DNA of 64,000 nt from Pseudomonas sp. sp1636 (GTDB lineage: Bacteria > Pseudomonadota > Gammaproteobacteria > Pseudomonadales > Pseudomonadaceae): the NCBI RefSeq assembly GCF_030376615.1, contig NZ_JARRAB010000001.1:1-64000 (forward strand), read 5' to 3'. Made by a program: the position numbers and the translations under genes. Shown here piece after piece: positions 48,981 through 58,242 of this stretch (positions are counted from its first letter, which is position 1; every line of letters starts with the position of its first letter). Under the pieces are notes generated by a model, which saw only the letters and a list, made by a program, of their open reading frames with translations, was not told where the DNA came from and made no database searches.

Positions 48981-49892
48981 TCACGCCGAAGGAGTACCGA
49001 GCGGTTCCGTGCAGACGTCCCGCACGCATTCGCGGAGCCAGCGATGCGCTGGGTCGGCGTTCATGCGTGGGTGCCATAACAGGGCAACCGTGATCTCCGG
49101 AGTACTGAACGGCAGGGGAAAGCTGAACATTGCGCCACCCAGGTTGCCGCTATGGCGTTCGGGAACGGTGGCGACCAGATCCGTCGCGCGCGCCAGGGAC
49201 AACGCGGCCGACAGGCCGCCGACGATGGCGACTATCTGCCGCTTCAGGCCAAGCGCCGCCAACGCCTCGGCAACCGGCCCCAGGTCGTGGCCGCGCCGCG
49301 AGACCAGCACGTGGCGGCCAGCCGCGTAGCGGGCCGGGGTGATTTCGCCCTGGCTCAGCGCGTGGCCCATGCGCACCACGCCGATAAAACGGTCGCGGAA
49401 CAGCGCCCGCGTATGCAGCTCCGGGCTGGTCGCGGCGCCGACCACACCGGTGTCCAGATCAACGCTGCCCTCGCGCAGCGGCGTGCTGTCCTTGTCTGGT
49501 TTCTGCACGAAGCGCAGTTGCACGCCGGGTGCTTCGGCGCCGATGCGGGCAAGCAGGCGCGGCCCGAAGTTTTCCACGAAGCCGTCGCTGGTGCGCAAGG
49601 TGAATGTTCGCTCGAGCTGCTGGAGATCGAGTAACTCCACGGGACGCAGCACCGCTTGCGCGTCCTGCACCAACTGGCTGACCCGCTCGCGCAGCTCGAG
49701 CGCCCGGGGCGTCGGCACCAGGCCGCGCCCAGCCCTGACCAGCAACGGATCGCCGGTTGTTTCACGCAGCCGCGCCAGGGCACGACTCATGGCCGAGGGA
49801 CTCAGCCGCAGGCGTTGGGCGGCGCGCGCAACGCTGCCCTCGGCGAGCAGCACATCCAGAGTGGTCAGCAAGTTGAGATCGGGCGTCGACAT
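48981..49892 (-). CDS. LysR-type transcriptional regulator
   Basis: A 303-residue LysR regulator. The N-terminal helix-turn-helix reads LLAEGSVARAAQRLRLSPSA near residues 18-37, and the C-terminal effector domain occupies about 90-295. MSTPDLNLLTTLD is chosen as start; the ribosome site is weak and the frame is open eight more codons. It is divergent from an MFS exporter gene 128 bases away, so it very likely controls that gene. Confidence 0.9.
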   Translation of the reverse strand: MSTPDLNLLTTLDVLLAEGSVARAAQRLRLSPSAMSRALARLRETTGDPLLVRAGRGLVPTPRALELRERVSQLVQDAQAVLRPVELLDLQQLERTFTLRTSDGFVENFGPRLLARIGAEAPGVQLRFVQKPDKDSTPLREGSVDLDTGVVGAATSPELHTRALFRDRFIGVVRMGHALSQGEITPARYAAGRHVLVSRRGHDLGPVAEALAALGLKRQIVAIVGGLSAALSLARATDLVATVPERHSGNLGGAMFSFPLPFSTPEITVALLWHPRMNADPAHRWLRECVRDVCTEPLGTPSA

Positions 49893-50020
49893 AGATAAAC
49901 CCCAGCACGGCTTCATTCTGACATGGCGTTAGATGCACGAATAAACTGCAAACGCTGCGCCTTCCGCTACTTCAAATAGCGCATTAGGCTCCTGACTGCA
50001 ACCTATCGGGAGTCGCCAAC

Positions 50021-51511
50021 ATGCAGTGCAGATCGAAGCCAAGCGCCGCGGGAACAGCCGAGGAAGTCGCTGAATATGGGCAACGCAGACCGTCGCTGAA
50101 GTGGGCGCGGGTCAGCCTTGCACTCACCATGTTGCTGTCCTCGCTGGCCAGCAGCATCGCCACTATCGGCTTGCCGACCCTGGCCCAGGCGTTCAACGCC
50201 ACCTTTCAGGACGTCCAGTGGGTCGTTCTCGCCTATCTCCTGGCCATCACCAGCCTGATCGTCAGTGTCGGCCGGCTCGGCGACATGCTCGGCCGCCGAC
50301 GGCTGATGCTGGCCGGGATAGCGCTGTTTACCGCCGCCTCGGCCCTGTGCGGCATTGCGCCTACGCTCTGGCTGCTGATCGCCGCCCGTGCCGTGCAGGG
50401 CCTGGGGGCCGCCATCATGATGGCCCTGACCATGGCGTTGCTGGGTGAGACGGTGACCAAGGCGAAGACCGGCAGCGCCATGGGCCTGCTCGGCAGCATG
50501 TCGGCGATCGGCACCGCGCTCGGCCCCACGCTGGGTGGTGTGCTCATCGCCGGGGGCGGTTGGCGGGCCATCTTCCTCATCAACCTGCCGCTGGGTCTGC
50601 TGGCATTCGGCCTCGCCGCTCGCCACCTGCCCGCCGCTCGGCCGCTAGCGCAGGCCGAGCGCGTGCGCTTCGACCACCTGGGGACGCTGTTGCTCGTCAT
50701 CACTCTCGCGGCCTATGCGTTGGCCATGACGGTGGGACGCGGCAGCTTCGGCCTGCTCAATGCGGCGCTGCTGTTCGCGGCGGCTACCGGCGCCGGCCTC
50801 TTTCTGCGCGTCGAAAGCAAAGCGGCTTCACCGCTGATCCGCCTGGCGATGTTCCGCGATTCGACGCTCGGCGCGAGCTTTGCGATGAGCGCCCTGGTCA
50901 TGACGGTGATGATGGCGACGCTGGTGGTCGGCCCGTTCTACCTCTCCACTGCGCTTGGGCTCGATGCGGCCCGGGTCGGGCTGGCCATGTCGTCCGGCCC
51001 GATTATCTCCGCGCTGGCGGGCATGCCGGCCGGGCGTATCGTCGATCGGTTCGGCGCACCGCGCATGAGCATAGCCGGGCTCAGCAGCATGGCGGCCGGC
51101 GCATGCGCCCTGCCGCTGCTGCCCGTGAGGCTCGGCGTCCTGGGTTACATCGTCCCGCTCATCGTCATCACCGCCGGCTACGCGCTATTCCAGGCGGCCA
51201 ACAACACCGCGGTCATGGCGGACGTTCGCCCAGACCGGCGGGGCGTGGTCTCCGGCTTGCTCAACCTGGCGCGCAATCTCGGCCTGATCACCGGCACAGC
51301 CGTCATGGGCTCGGTGTTCGCGCTCGGCGCGGCGACGAGCGAGATCAGCACCGCGCATCCCGAGGCTGTCGCACTCGGCATGCGCACCACCTTCGCCGTC
51401 GCCGCGACCCTGATTGCCGTCGCCCTCGCCATCGCCTTGGCAAGCCATGCCCTTTCGCAGCGCGGCGTTTCGTCAAGAGGTGAGCGGGAGGATGGCCGTA
51501 GCGTTGGGTGA
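50021..51511 (+). CDS. MFS exporter, DHA2/EmrB-like (14 membrane segments)
   Basis: A 496-residue major facilitator with about 14 membrane segments. GRLGDMLGRRRLMLAG near residues 84-99 is the loop 2-3 signature, and the N-terminal membrane segments carry ASSIATIGLPTLAQAF. It resembles drug-export proteins of the DHA2 group. The ATG has GGGAG upstream. It is divergent from the LysR regulator, a typical regulator-efflux pair. The substrate is unknown. Confidence 0.88.
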   Translation: MQCRSKPSAAGTAEEVAEYGQRRPSLKWARVSLALTMLLSSLASSIATIGLPTLAQAFNATFQDVQWVVLAYLLAITSLIVSVGRLGDMLGRRRLMLAGIALFTAASALCGIAPTLWLLIAARAVQGLGAAIMMALTMALLGETVTKAKTGSAMGLLGSMSAIGTALGPTLGGVLIAGGGWRAIFLINLPLGLLAFGLAARHLPAARPLAQAERVRFDHLGTLLLVITLAAYALAMTVGRGSFGLLNAALLFAAATGAGLFLRVESKAASPLIRLAMFRDSTLGASFAMSALVMTVMMATLVVGPFYLSTALGLDAARVGLAMSSGPIISALAGMPAGRIVDRFGAPRMSIAGLSSMAAGACALPLLPVRLGVLGYIVPLIVITAGYALFQAANNTAVMADVRPDRRGVVSGLLNLARNLGLITGTAVMGSVFALGAATSEISTAHPEAVALGMRTTFAVAATLIAVALAIALASHALSQRGVSSRGEREDGRSVG

Positions 51512-51663
51512 ATGCAGGGCCGCAATGGCTCGACTGCCGCCAGTCGACTCAGCATCGCCTCGACTAGCACCCAGAGGCTGTGAAAAAACCGCAACGCCGC
51601 TGCAGCCGCTGGCTGACGGCCGCAGTAGGCCGGAGGTTGTTTCACCGCCTCTCACGCCTCTGG

Positions 51664-52263
51664 CTAGGGTGTAGCTAGCCGTAACGCCTTCGCCAGCCGG
51701 CCCTGCATCTCGTACGCCGGGGCCTCGACGCTTTGGTAATCCCGGCTGTAGCGCCGGGCGAACTCGGCGACGCCCCATTGCTGGTACTGCTGCACGTGCT
51801 TGAGTTCGTGCGCCCAGAGGGCAACGTTGTCGAGGGCGTCCTGCTGATGGCGAAAGACGATGATGTCGACCAGGGTGACCGCCTGCACGTCGGGATTTTG
51901 TAGCATGAGGTTGGCGGCGTTCAGCTGCGTCTCATCACCCAGCCGGTAGCGAACCGCCTCCAGCACCTGCAGGTCGTAGTAGGGCTCGAGCTGAACACGC
52001 ACATTCAGCGGGATGACGTGAACCTCACCGGCGGCCACGGCGTTGCGCGATTGCACCAGCCATTGCTCCAGGCCGGAGGCCGCCAGCCGGTTCAGGTCGT
52101 CGTAGATCGGGCCCATTTCCCCGACCCGATCGGGTGCACAGAAGCAGGCGAGCAGGCATACCTGGTGCGCTCCCGGCGGACAGGTGCTGGCAGCCGAAGC
52201 GGTGCCGGCGAAGATGAGTGGAACGATCAGGCGGGATAATCGAAGCAAGACGGCGGCTCGCAA
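51664..52263 (-). CDS. DUF4157-like exported protein with HExxH-type motif
   Basis: A 199-residue protein with a signal sequence (about residues 1-24, ending GTASA), a CPPGAHQVCLLACFC cysteine cluster and, near residue 151, AHELKHVQQYQQWG, which fits the metallopeptidase-like motif of DUF4157. The role is unknown. The start is an in-frame TTG without a convincing ribosome site, so it is uncertain. The gene is divergent from the truncated haemoglobin gene. Confidence 0.7.
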   Translation of the reverse strand: MRAAVLLRLSRLIVPLIFAGTASAASTCPPGAHQVCLLACFCAPDRVGEMGPIYDDLNRLAASGLEQWLVQSRNAVAAGEVHVIPLNVRVQLEPYYDLQVLEAVRYRLGDETQLNAANLMLQNPDVQAVTLVDIIVFRHQQDALDNVALWAHELKHVQQYQQWGVAEFARRYSRDYQSVEAPAYEMQGRLAKALRLATP

Positions 52264-52441
52264 AGAGGGTTATCAAAGGCGCTGGAATCCGGCGGACGCT
52301 GTAATGCGCGGCGCTTGTCCGAGCGGGCGTTGGACACGCACATTGGGCATTCGTCACCCAGGCCGCCATCAGGTTTGCGGCCGCATGTTGCGCCACCGGA
52401 TGCCCGGCTACAATGGCGTTTTCCCACCGAGGGCCAGCACC

Positions 52442-52864
52442 GTGAGCAACCATCCCCCCTACGGCGTCGGCGACGCCTCCTACCAGGCCGCGGGCGGCAT
52501 CGAGGGTCTGCGCCGGCTGGTGGCCGATTTCTACCAATTGATGAACCACCTGCCCGAGGCGGCCGAGTTGCGTCGCCTGCACCCGGCAAGCCTGGAGCAA
52601 TCGATGGACAAGCTGGCCTGCTTTCTCAGCGGCTGGCTAGGCGGCCCCAAGCTGTTCGCCGAGCAATACGGAACCATCGCCATCCCCGCCTTCCATGCCC
52701 AATGGCCGATCGGCGCAGACCTCAGCGAGGCCTGGCTGAACTGCATGGAACAAGCCATCGCCCGACAGGGCTATGCAGCTGACTTCGCCGAATATCTGCT
52801 GGCCCAGTTGCGGGTACCCGCCGGGCGCATCGTCCAGGCCAGCCGTAACCGCCACGGCCACTAA
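52442..52864 (+). CDS. Group II truncated haemoglobin
   Basis: A 140-residue truncated globin. GVGDASYQAAGGIEGLRRLV near residues 8-27 is the start of the globin fold; WLGGPKLFAEQYG near 66-78 is typical of group II; and the proximal region includes AFHAQWPIG. Such proteins bind O2 or NO and may help redox or NO metabolism. The start is a GTG with weak support; upstream residues look non-coding. Confidence 0.85.
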   Translation: MSNHPPYGVGDASYQAAGGIEGLRRLVADFYQLMNHLPEAAELRRLHPASLEQSMDKLACFLSGWLGGPKLFAEQYGTIAIPAFHAQWPIGADLSEAWLNCMEQAIARQGYAADFAEYLLAQLRVPAGRIVQASRNRHGH

Positions 52865-52990
52865 CGCCGGCAACCTGCGCCAACTCGCACGCTGGCAGGG
52901 CCGACCCGGCCAGTCACCCCTCGTGAAAGCGCCGCCCTGCAGACACCGAAATTCCGCGCACCGCGCGGCATTTTTGCTGTGCCTGCGGCT

Positions 52991-53035
52991 TAGCAGGCCG
53001 TTGAAAAACCACCTACGGTTTTCAACGGCCTGTTA
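52991..53035. repeat. TA-bounded palindromic element, copy E (ends only)
   Basis: 45 bp, from TAGCAGGCCGTTGAAAAAC to GTTTTCAACGGCCTGTTA: only the two inverted ends remain. Its TTA is the TAA stop of the binding-protein gene on the minus strand. It forms a strong hairpin and may also end transcripts. Confidence 0.7.
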
Positions 53036-53809
53036 GTCGCCGTAGATATCGAAGTCGAAGTAGTTGGCCTGAATCTTCTGGTACTCGCCGTTGTCACGGA
53101 TCGCCTTGATCGCCGCATTCAACTTGCCGAGCAGCTCGCTGTCGCCTTTGCGCACGGCGATGCCGGCGCCTTCACCGAAGTAGTCGGGGTCGGTCAGGCT
53201 TGGGCCAACGAAGGCAAAGCCTTTGCCGTTTTCGGTTTTCAGGAAGCCCTCATTCACCGGAAACACATCGCCGAGTATCCCGTCGAGGCGGCCGGAGAGC
53301 ATGTCCAGATAGATTTCGTTCTGCGAGGTGTAGCGCACCACCTCTACGCCTTGTTTGGCGAGCACTTCACTGGCGAAGCGGTCGGTGGTGCTGGAGCGTT
53401 GCACGCCGATGCGCTTGCCTTTGAGGTTGGAAAAATCTGCGGCAACCTCAGTGCCCTCTTTCATCACCAACTGGGCCGGGCTGTAGTAGTAACGCCCCGT
53501 GAAATCGACTGAATGACGACGCTCATCGGTAATGGTCATAGACGACAAGATGGCGTCTATTTTCTTGACCTTGAGCGACGGAATCAGGCCGTCAAACTCC
53601 TGTTCAACCCAGCTGCATTCAACTTTCATCTCGGCGCACAGGGCGTTGCCGATGTCATGGTCGAAGCCGTCGATCTTGCCATCGGCGGTCTTGAAGGCAA
53701 ACGGTGGGTAGGCCGCCTCGATGCCCAAGCGCAGTGGGTTTTCGGCAGCACACAGGTTGGCGGCAATCAGGCTCAGGGCGAAGCCGCCCAGTAAGACGAG
53801 TTTCTTCAT
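53033..53809 (-). CDS. Amino-acid ABC transporter substrate-binding protein (ArgT/HisJ-like)
   Basis: A 258-residue periplasmic binding protein with a signal sequence (MKKLVLLGGFALSLIAANLC, cleavage near residue 22) and the family pattern LRLGIEAAYPPFAFKTADG near 27-45 and GFDHDIGNALCAEM near 49-62. It resembles basic-amino-acid binding proteins and corresponds to PA3865 next to dauR in PAO1 as I remember. No permease or ATPase lies beside it, so it must use another transporter. Its stop codon lies in copy E. Confidence 0.9.
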   Translation of the reverse strand: MKKLVLLGGFALSLIAANLCAAENPLRLGIEAAYPPFAFKTADGKIDGFDHDIGNALCAEMKVECSWVEQEFDGLIPSLKVKKIDAILSSMTITDERRHSVDFTGRYYYSPAQLVMKEGTEVAADFSNLKGKRIGVQRSSTTDRFASEVLAKQGVEVVRYTSQNEIYLDMLSGRLDGILGDVFPVNEGFLKTENGKGFAFVGPSLTDPDYFGEGAGIAVRKGDSELLGKLNAAIKAIRDNGEYQKIQANYFDFDIYGD

Positions 53810-53971
53810 TGTGGTGATTCCTGCTGAGTGAGTGACCTAGCCCACGCCCACGGGCAAACGCCCTGGCCTGGCGAAATGACGGCAAGACAGAAGAAAAGCG
53901 CATCAGGCATGTGCCTGTGCGGGAAACTAGCGCGGGGTGATGCGCGGGGACGGGTCATCTGCCAGCCTCTT

Positions 53972-54010
53972 TTTGTACGATAAAATCCATACTGGACTTA
54001 AACGTACAAA
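53972..54010. repeat. Inverted repeat TTTGTACG/CGTACAAA in the intergenic region
   Basis: TTTGTACG at 53972-53979 and CGTACAAA at 54003-54010 are perfect inverted copies with a 23-base spacer, in a short AT-rich stretch. It could be an operator. The region 53810-54120 shows no gene or clear terminator. Confidence 0.3.
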
Positions 54011-54120
54011 TCGTCAACCGGACACGCCCAACCGCCAGCCGAGCGCTGGCGACCCGATTCGAGCAAAGATGACTGGCGTTAAGCGCCCGGCAGCGCAACC
54101 GCAGCGCCGCCGGGAATAGC

Positions 54121-54576
54121 CTACGGCTTGCGCCAGCGCTCGGCGGCGCTTTGATCGCTGTGCCGACCTTCGACCCAGCACGAGCCCTCGGCCGTGTCTT
54201 CCTTCTTCCAGAACGGCGCGCGGGTTTTCAGGTAGTCCATGACGAAGGCGCAAGCCTCGAACGCCGCCTCGCGGTGGGCGCTGGTGGTACCGACGAAGAC
54301 AATCGGCTCACCCGGTTCCAGACGGCCGATGCGGTGAATGATCTGCAGGTTCAGCAGCGGCCAGCGCTGTTCGGCCTCTGCCGCGATCTTGCCCAGGGAT
54401 TTCTCGGTCATGCCGGGGAAGTGTTCGAGAAACATGCCGCCAACCTGGCGGCCCTCGTTGAAGTCGCGCACATAGCCGACGAAGCTGACCACCGCGCCTA
54501 CGCCGACGTTCGTCGCATGCAGCGCGTTGACTTCAGCCCCCGGATCGAAGGGTTCCAGCTGGACTCGGATGGTCAT
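54121..54576 (-). CDS. moaE: Molybdopterin synthase catalytic subunit MoaE
   Basis: A 151-residue catalytic subunit that transfers sulfur from MoaD to precursor Z to make molybdopterin. FVGYVRDFNEGRQVGGMFLE near residues 32-51 and GTTSAHREAAFEACAFVMDY near 97-116 are family signatures, and the C-terminal Lys segment FWKKED is present. It follows moaD by two bases in the operon moaC-moaD-moaE. Confidence 0.92.
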   Translation of the reverse strand: MTIRVQLEPFDPGAEVNALHATNVGVGAVVSFVGYVRDFNEGRQVGGMFLEHFPGMTEKSLGKIAAEAEQRWPLLNLQIIHRIGRLEPGEPIVFVGTTSAHREAAFEACAFVMDYLKTRAPFWKKEDTAEGSCWVEGRHSDQSAAERWRKP

Positions 54577-54578
54577 GC

Positions 54579-54827
54579 TCAGCCTCCGGTGACGGTGGGG
54601 AAGAAGGCCACTTCATCGCCCTCCTCCAGCGGCTCGGCGAGGCTGCACAACTCCTGGTTGCGCGCGCACATCAGGTTCTGTTCGGCCAACACCTGCCATA
54701 CCCCACCACGCGCCAGCAAGTGCCGGCGCAGGTCGTCGAGGGTGGCAAGCTCCTGGGTATCGCTCAGCTGCTCGCCATCCAGGCCCAGGGCCTCGCGGTA
54801 ACGGGCGAAATACTGCACGCGAATCAT
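54579..54827 (-). CDS. moaD: Molybdopterin synthase sulfur carrier MoaD
   Basis: An 82-residue ubiquitin-like sulfur carrier ending in the required Gly-Gly (FFPTVTGG). [15 protein letters not shown] is the start. It overlaps moaC by ATGA (54824-54827), so translation is coupled. Confidence 0.92.
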   Translation of the reverse strand: MIRVQYFARYREALGLDGEQLSDTQELATLDDLRRHLLARGGVWQVLAEQNLMCARNQELCSLAEPLEEGDEVAFFPTVTGG

Positions 54828-55300
54828 TGCTCGTCCTCGGCCTTGTAGTGGCCGCTCTTGCCGCCCAGCTTCTCCAGCAGGCGTACGTTTTCGATGACCA
54901 TGCCGCGATCCACGGCCTTGCACATGTCGTAGATGGTCAGGGCCGCGACGCTGGCGGCGGTCAGGGCTTCCATTTCCACCCCGGTCTGCCCGCTCAGCTT
55001 GCAACGCGCGGTGATCTGTACCGCATCATCGCCCAGGGCGAGCAATTCGACCTTAACGCTGCTCAACATCAACGAATGACAGAGCGGAATCAGGTCGGCG
55101 GTCTTCTTGGCGGCCTGAATACCGGCGATACGCGCCACGGCAAACACGTCGCCCTTGGGATGCGCGCCAGCGACGATCATCTGCAGGGTCTGCGGGCGCA
55201 TGCGCACTACGGCTTGAGCCACGGCTTCGCGGACGGTCAGCGCTTTATCGCTGACATCGACCATGGTGGCGTGACCTTGGGAATCGAGATGGGTTAGCAC
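54824..55300 (-). CDS. moaC: Cyclic pyranopterin monophosphate synthase MoaC
   Basis: A 158-residue enzyme that with MoaA converts GTP to cyclic pyranopterin monophosphate. [11 protein letters not shown] near residue 73 and [20 protein letters not shown] near 109-128 are conserved active-site segments. It starts with GTG, supported by GGAG 7 bases upstream and by the usual [15 protein letters not shown] beginning; the longer ATG frame is rejected. First gene of moaC-D-E. Confidence 0.92.
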   Translation of the reverse strand: MLTHLDSQGHATMVDVSDKALTVREAVAQAVVRMRPQTLQMIVAGAHPKGDVFAVARIAGIQAAKKTADLIPLCHSLMLSSVKVELLALGDDAVQITARCKLSGQTGVEMEALTAASVAALTIYDMCKAVDRGMVIENVRLLEKLGGKSGHYKAEDEQ

Positions 55301-55355
55301 AGGTTTACTCCAGGCAGGGATCGGCCGATTGTAAACCCAGCAGTCAAGATATGGC

Positions 55356-55408
55356 AGCTGCAAGCCATCAGCTGCTGCGCTTTCAACTCGCAGCTATGGC
55401 TTGCAGCT
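55356..55408. repeat. 13-bp inverted repeat between phoH2 and moaC
   Basis: AGCTGCAAGCCAT and ATGGCTTGCAGCT form a perfect stem with a 27-base loop. It may end the PIN-PhoH transcript or be one of the extragenic AGCTGCAAGC-type repeats common in pseudomonads. Confidence 0.5.
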
Positions 55409-55421
55409 TGCCGCCCAGCTC

Positions 55422-56813
55422 CTACATATGGGTTTCGGCAAATTCCGCCAGGATCGAACGCGGCACCCCTTGCAGGGTGATGTGCACGCCGTGGGGGAAG
55501 TCCTTGAAGCGCTCGGTGAGGTAGGTCAGGCCCGAACTGGGCGCCGACAGGTAGGGGGTGTCGATCTGCGCCAGGTTACCCAGACAGACCACCTTGGAGC
55601 CGGTGCCGGCGCGGGTGATGATGGTCTTCATCTGGTGCGGGGTGAGGTTCTGGCACTCGTCGATCAGGATCAGACTCTGCTGGAAGCTGCGCCCGCGGAT
55701 GTAATTGAGCGATTTGAACTGCAAGGGCACTTTTTGCAGGATGTAATCGACGCTGCCGTGGGTGTTCTCGTCGTCCATGTGCAACGCTTCCAGGTTGTCG
55801 GTGATGGCGCCGAGCCAGGGCTCCATCTTCTCCGCCTCGGTGCCGGGCAAAAAGCCGATTTCCTGATCCAGGCCCTGCACGCTGCGGGTGGCGATGATCC
55901 GCCGGTAGCGCTTGCTGACCATGGTCTGCTCGATGGCCGCGGCCAGGGCCAGAATGGTCTTGCCCGAGCCGGCGGCGCCGGACAGGTTGACCAGGTGGAT
56001 GTCCGGGTCGAGCAAGGCGAACAGCGCCAGCGCCTGATGGATGTCGCGCGGACGCAGGCCCCAGGCCTCCTGATGCAGCAAGGGCTCCTGGTGCAGATCG
56101 AGGATCAGCAGTTCATCGTTCTGGATGCCCTTGATCCAGCCGACGAAGCCCTGCTCGTCGATGATGAACTCGTTGACGTGCACCGCTGGCAGGTTGTCGA
56201 TCAGCTGCACGCGGTGCCAGGTGCGGCCGTGATCCTGACGGGTCTCGACCTTGCTCACCCGATCCCAGAAGGAACCGCTCATGCTGTGATAGCCCTTCGA
56301 CAGCAGCGACACATCGTCGACCAGTTGGTCGGTGTGGTAGTCCTCCGAGTCGATACCGCAGGCGCGCGCCTTCAGGCGCATGTTGATGTCCTTGGTCACC
56401 AGCACCACGGACATGTCCGGTCGGCGGGCTTTCAGCTCGACCAGTTGGTTGATGATCTTGTTGTCGTTGAGATCCTCCGGCAGCCAGGTGATGGGGGAGG
56501 CACTCTTAGTCATGAGAATCGAGAGAAAGCCACAGGGGCCGCTCTTCTCACGCTGGATCGCGACACCATGCTCCACTTCCTCGGGGGTGGCGCTGCCAAG
56601 GATCTTGTCGATCAAGCGAATGGCCTGACGGCACTCGGCGGCGACGCCCAGTTTGCCGGTTTTCAGCTTGTCCAGCTCCTCCAGCACGGTCATCGGGATA
56701 GCGACGTGGTGTTCCTGAAAATTCAGCAAGGCATTGGGGTCGTGGATCAACACATTGGTGTCGAGGGCATAGAGGGTTGGAGCAGTGGGCTTGAAGCTTC
56801 CGTGGTCATCCAT
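55422..56813 (-). CDS. PIN-PhoH fusion protein (PhoH2-like RNA helicase/RNase)
   Basis: A 463-residue fusion. The N-terminal PIN domain (about residues 12-150; LYALDTNVLIHDP with its first acidic residue at D18) is an RNase fold. The C-terminal PhoH ATPase (about 245-455) has Walker A GAAGSGKT and Walker B LILIDECQN. Related PhoH2 proteins of mycobacteria couple RNA unwinding and cleavage. No short upstream antitoxin gene (as phoAT) is seen. It corresponds to PA3919 as I remember. The ATG lacks a strong ribosome site. Confidence 0.88.
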   Translation of the reverse strand: MDDHGSFKPTAPTLYALDTNVLIHDPNALLNFQEHHVAIPMTVLEELDKLKTGKLGVAAECRQAIRLIDKILGSATPEEVEHGVAIQREKSGPCGFLSILMTKSASPITWLPEDLNDNKIINQLVELKARRPDMSVVLVTKDINMRLKARACGIDSEDYHTDQLVDDVSLLSKGYHSMSGSFWDRVSKVETRQDHGRTWHRVQLIDNLPAVHVNEFIIDEQGFVGWIKGIQNDELLILDLHQEPLLHQEAWGLRPRDIHQALALFALLDPDIHLVNLSGAAGSGKTILALAAAIEQTMVSKRYRRIIATRSVQGLDQEIGFLPGTEAEKMEPWLGAITDNLEALHMDDENTHGSVDYILQKVPLQFKSLNYIRGRSFQQSLILIDECQNLTPHQMKTIITRAGTGSKVVCLGNLAQIDTPYLSAPSSGLTYLTERFKDFPHGVHITLQGVPRSILAEFAETHM

Positions 56814-57125
56814 ACTCGGTCACCTTCTTCTAGGAGCCAAGCGACGAAATGCCTGAGCAGCGTTCCGCCGCGGGGACCGCCGGTCGCTCAGACGGGGGCT
56901 GAGCAGGTGCAAGCAAGGTGAAGGCCAGGGACGCCACCTGTCTGCAGGGTTCGGCGGTCTGTCTTTTAAATACTCCAAAAAGCATGACAGGCGAATGTTT
57001 TTTTCAGTTTTTTCAGGTTTATTCGTCGGCTCGACGAATAGCGCTTGGCGACCCGCGCAGGCACCGTTAAAGTCAAAAGTCCTAGCGGCGTTCCAGCCGA
57101 AAAAACTCCCGCCTTGGCGCCACGC
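56814..57125. other. Intergenic region between phoH2 and the CDF gene
   Basis: No gene is seen. A perfect 9-bp hairpin with a 3-base loop lies at 57020-57040 (TATTCGTCG/CGACGAATA) beside T-rich sequence; it does not have the tail expected for a terminator of either flanking minus-strand gene. The phoH2 promoter probably lies here. Confidence 0.35.
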
Positions 57126-58073
57126 TCAGGGCGCGTTTTCCGCGCAACGATTGACTTCCACGGTGACATGCACCAGCTCGCTGACCCCCGCCAGACGGAG
57201 CTTGTAGCGATCCGCCGAGAGGTCGCCATGGGTTACCACGCTGACGATGCAGGCATATTGCGCCCGGCCGACTCGCCACAGGTGCAAATCCGCCAACTCG
57301 CTATCTGCTTCCTGCGCCAAAGCGCTGCGCACACGCAGCACAACGGGGCTGTCCATCTCGCGGTCGAGCAGCACCTTGGCGGTCTCGCTCAACAAGCCCT
57401 TGGCCCATAGCGCAATGATCACTGAGCCGATCACGCCCATCAGCGGATCGAGCCAGCTCCAGCCGAACAACCAACCGCCCAGCAGGGCAACGATCGCCGC
57501 CACCGAGGTCAGGGCATCCGCCAGCACATGGAGAAAGGCGGCCTGCCGATTGAGATCCTTGCCCGCCGCTGGAGCGGCATGAGCGTGCTCGCCATGAGCA
57601 TGCACGTGGCCGTGACCCTGCTGCTCACGCAACAGCCAGGCCGACAGCAGGTTGACCAGCAGACCGAGCACAGCGACCCCCAGCGCCACCTCGAAGGCAA
57701 TCGCCTGCGGTTGCCACAGCCGCCATAACGACTCGAACAGCAACAGCGCCACCACCACCAGCAACAGCAGCGCACTGGCGAAGCCGGCCAGCACCTCGAT
57801 CTTCCAGGTGCCGAAGGCGAAGCGCGGATCATCGGCATAATGCCGCGCCAGCAGATAGGCCAAGGCGGTCAGGCCAATGGCGAGCATATGCGAGGCCATG
57901 TGCCAACCATCGGCGAGCAGGGCCATGGAATTGAAGGCATAGCCGGCGGCGATCTCCACCAGCATGGTCGCCCCGGTCAGCGCGACCACCAGCCAGGCTT
58001 GGCGCTCGGTGTTGGTTTCCAGCGGGCGATAATCGTGGGAAGGTTCCCAGCGCGAGTGATTGCAGGCGGCCAT
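57126..58073 (-). CDS. dmeF: Cation diffusion facilitator, DmeF-like
   Basis: A 315-residue CDF transporter. Six membrane segments; metal-binding Asp/His in LLADGWHMASHMLAIG near residues 52-67 and LHVLADALTSVAAI near 184-197; a His-rich cytoplasmic loop GHGHVHAHGEHAHAAP near 157-172; and a C-terminal metal-sensing domain. The DGWHMxxH pattern favours DmeF-type Co/Ni or Fe exporters over ZitB zinc exporters. GAGGAG lies before the ATG; upstream residues in the frame look non-coding. A 10-bp inverted repeat lies 20-61 bases upstream. Confidence 0.85.
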   Translation of the reverse strand: MAACNHSRWEPSHDYRPLETNTERQAWLVVALTGATMLVEIAAGYAFNSMALLADGWHMASHMLAIGLTALAYLLARHYADDPRFAFGTWKIEVLAGFASALLLLVVVALLLFESLWRLWQPQAIAFEVALGVAVLGLLVNLLSAWLLREQQGHGHVHAHGEHAHAAPAAGKDLNRQAAFLHVLADALTSVAAIVALLGGWLFGWSWLDPLMGVIGSVIIALWAKGLLSETAKVLLDREMDSPVVLRVRSALAQEADSELADLHLWRVGRAQYACIVSVVTHGDLSADRYKLRLAGVSELVHVTVEVNRCAENAP

Positions 58074-58092
58074 GGCGACTCCTCGAAGGATT

Positions 58093-58134
58093 TGACCTGG
58101 GCAAACTACAACCCCGGGGCGGCCCCAGGTCAAG
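58093..58134. promoter_or_regulatory. Inverted repeat in the dmeF/yaaA intergenic region
   Basis: TTGACCTGGG at 58093-58102 and CCCAGGTCAA at 58125-58134 are perfect inverted copies with a 22-base spacer, close to the dmeF start. It may be a metal-regulator site or a 5' leader hairpin. Confidence 0.45.
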
Positions 58135-58242
58135 CGGCCGGCACCTGGGCCTCCTGCCCCCGGCCAATCGCCAATCGCCCTTATAGGTAGTCGCAGCCGC
58201 CTGCAGCTTCTAGAATTGCGCAGACTTTCAGGAGCAGACCTT

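Noticed and set aside
51540..51663. Possible MITE after the DHA2-type exporter gene
   Set aside because: The ends GTGAAAAAAC and GTTGTTTCAC match only loosely, and no second copy was seen in the window.
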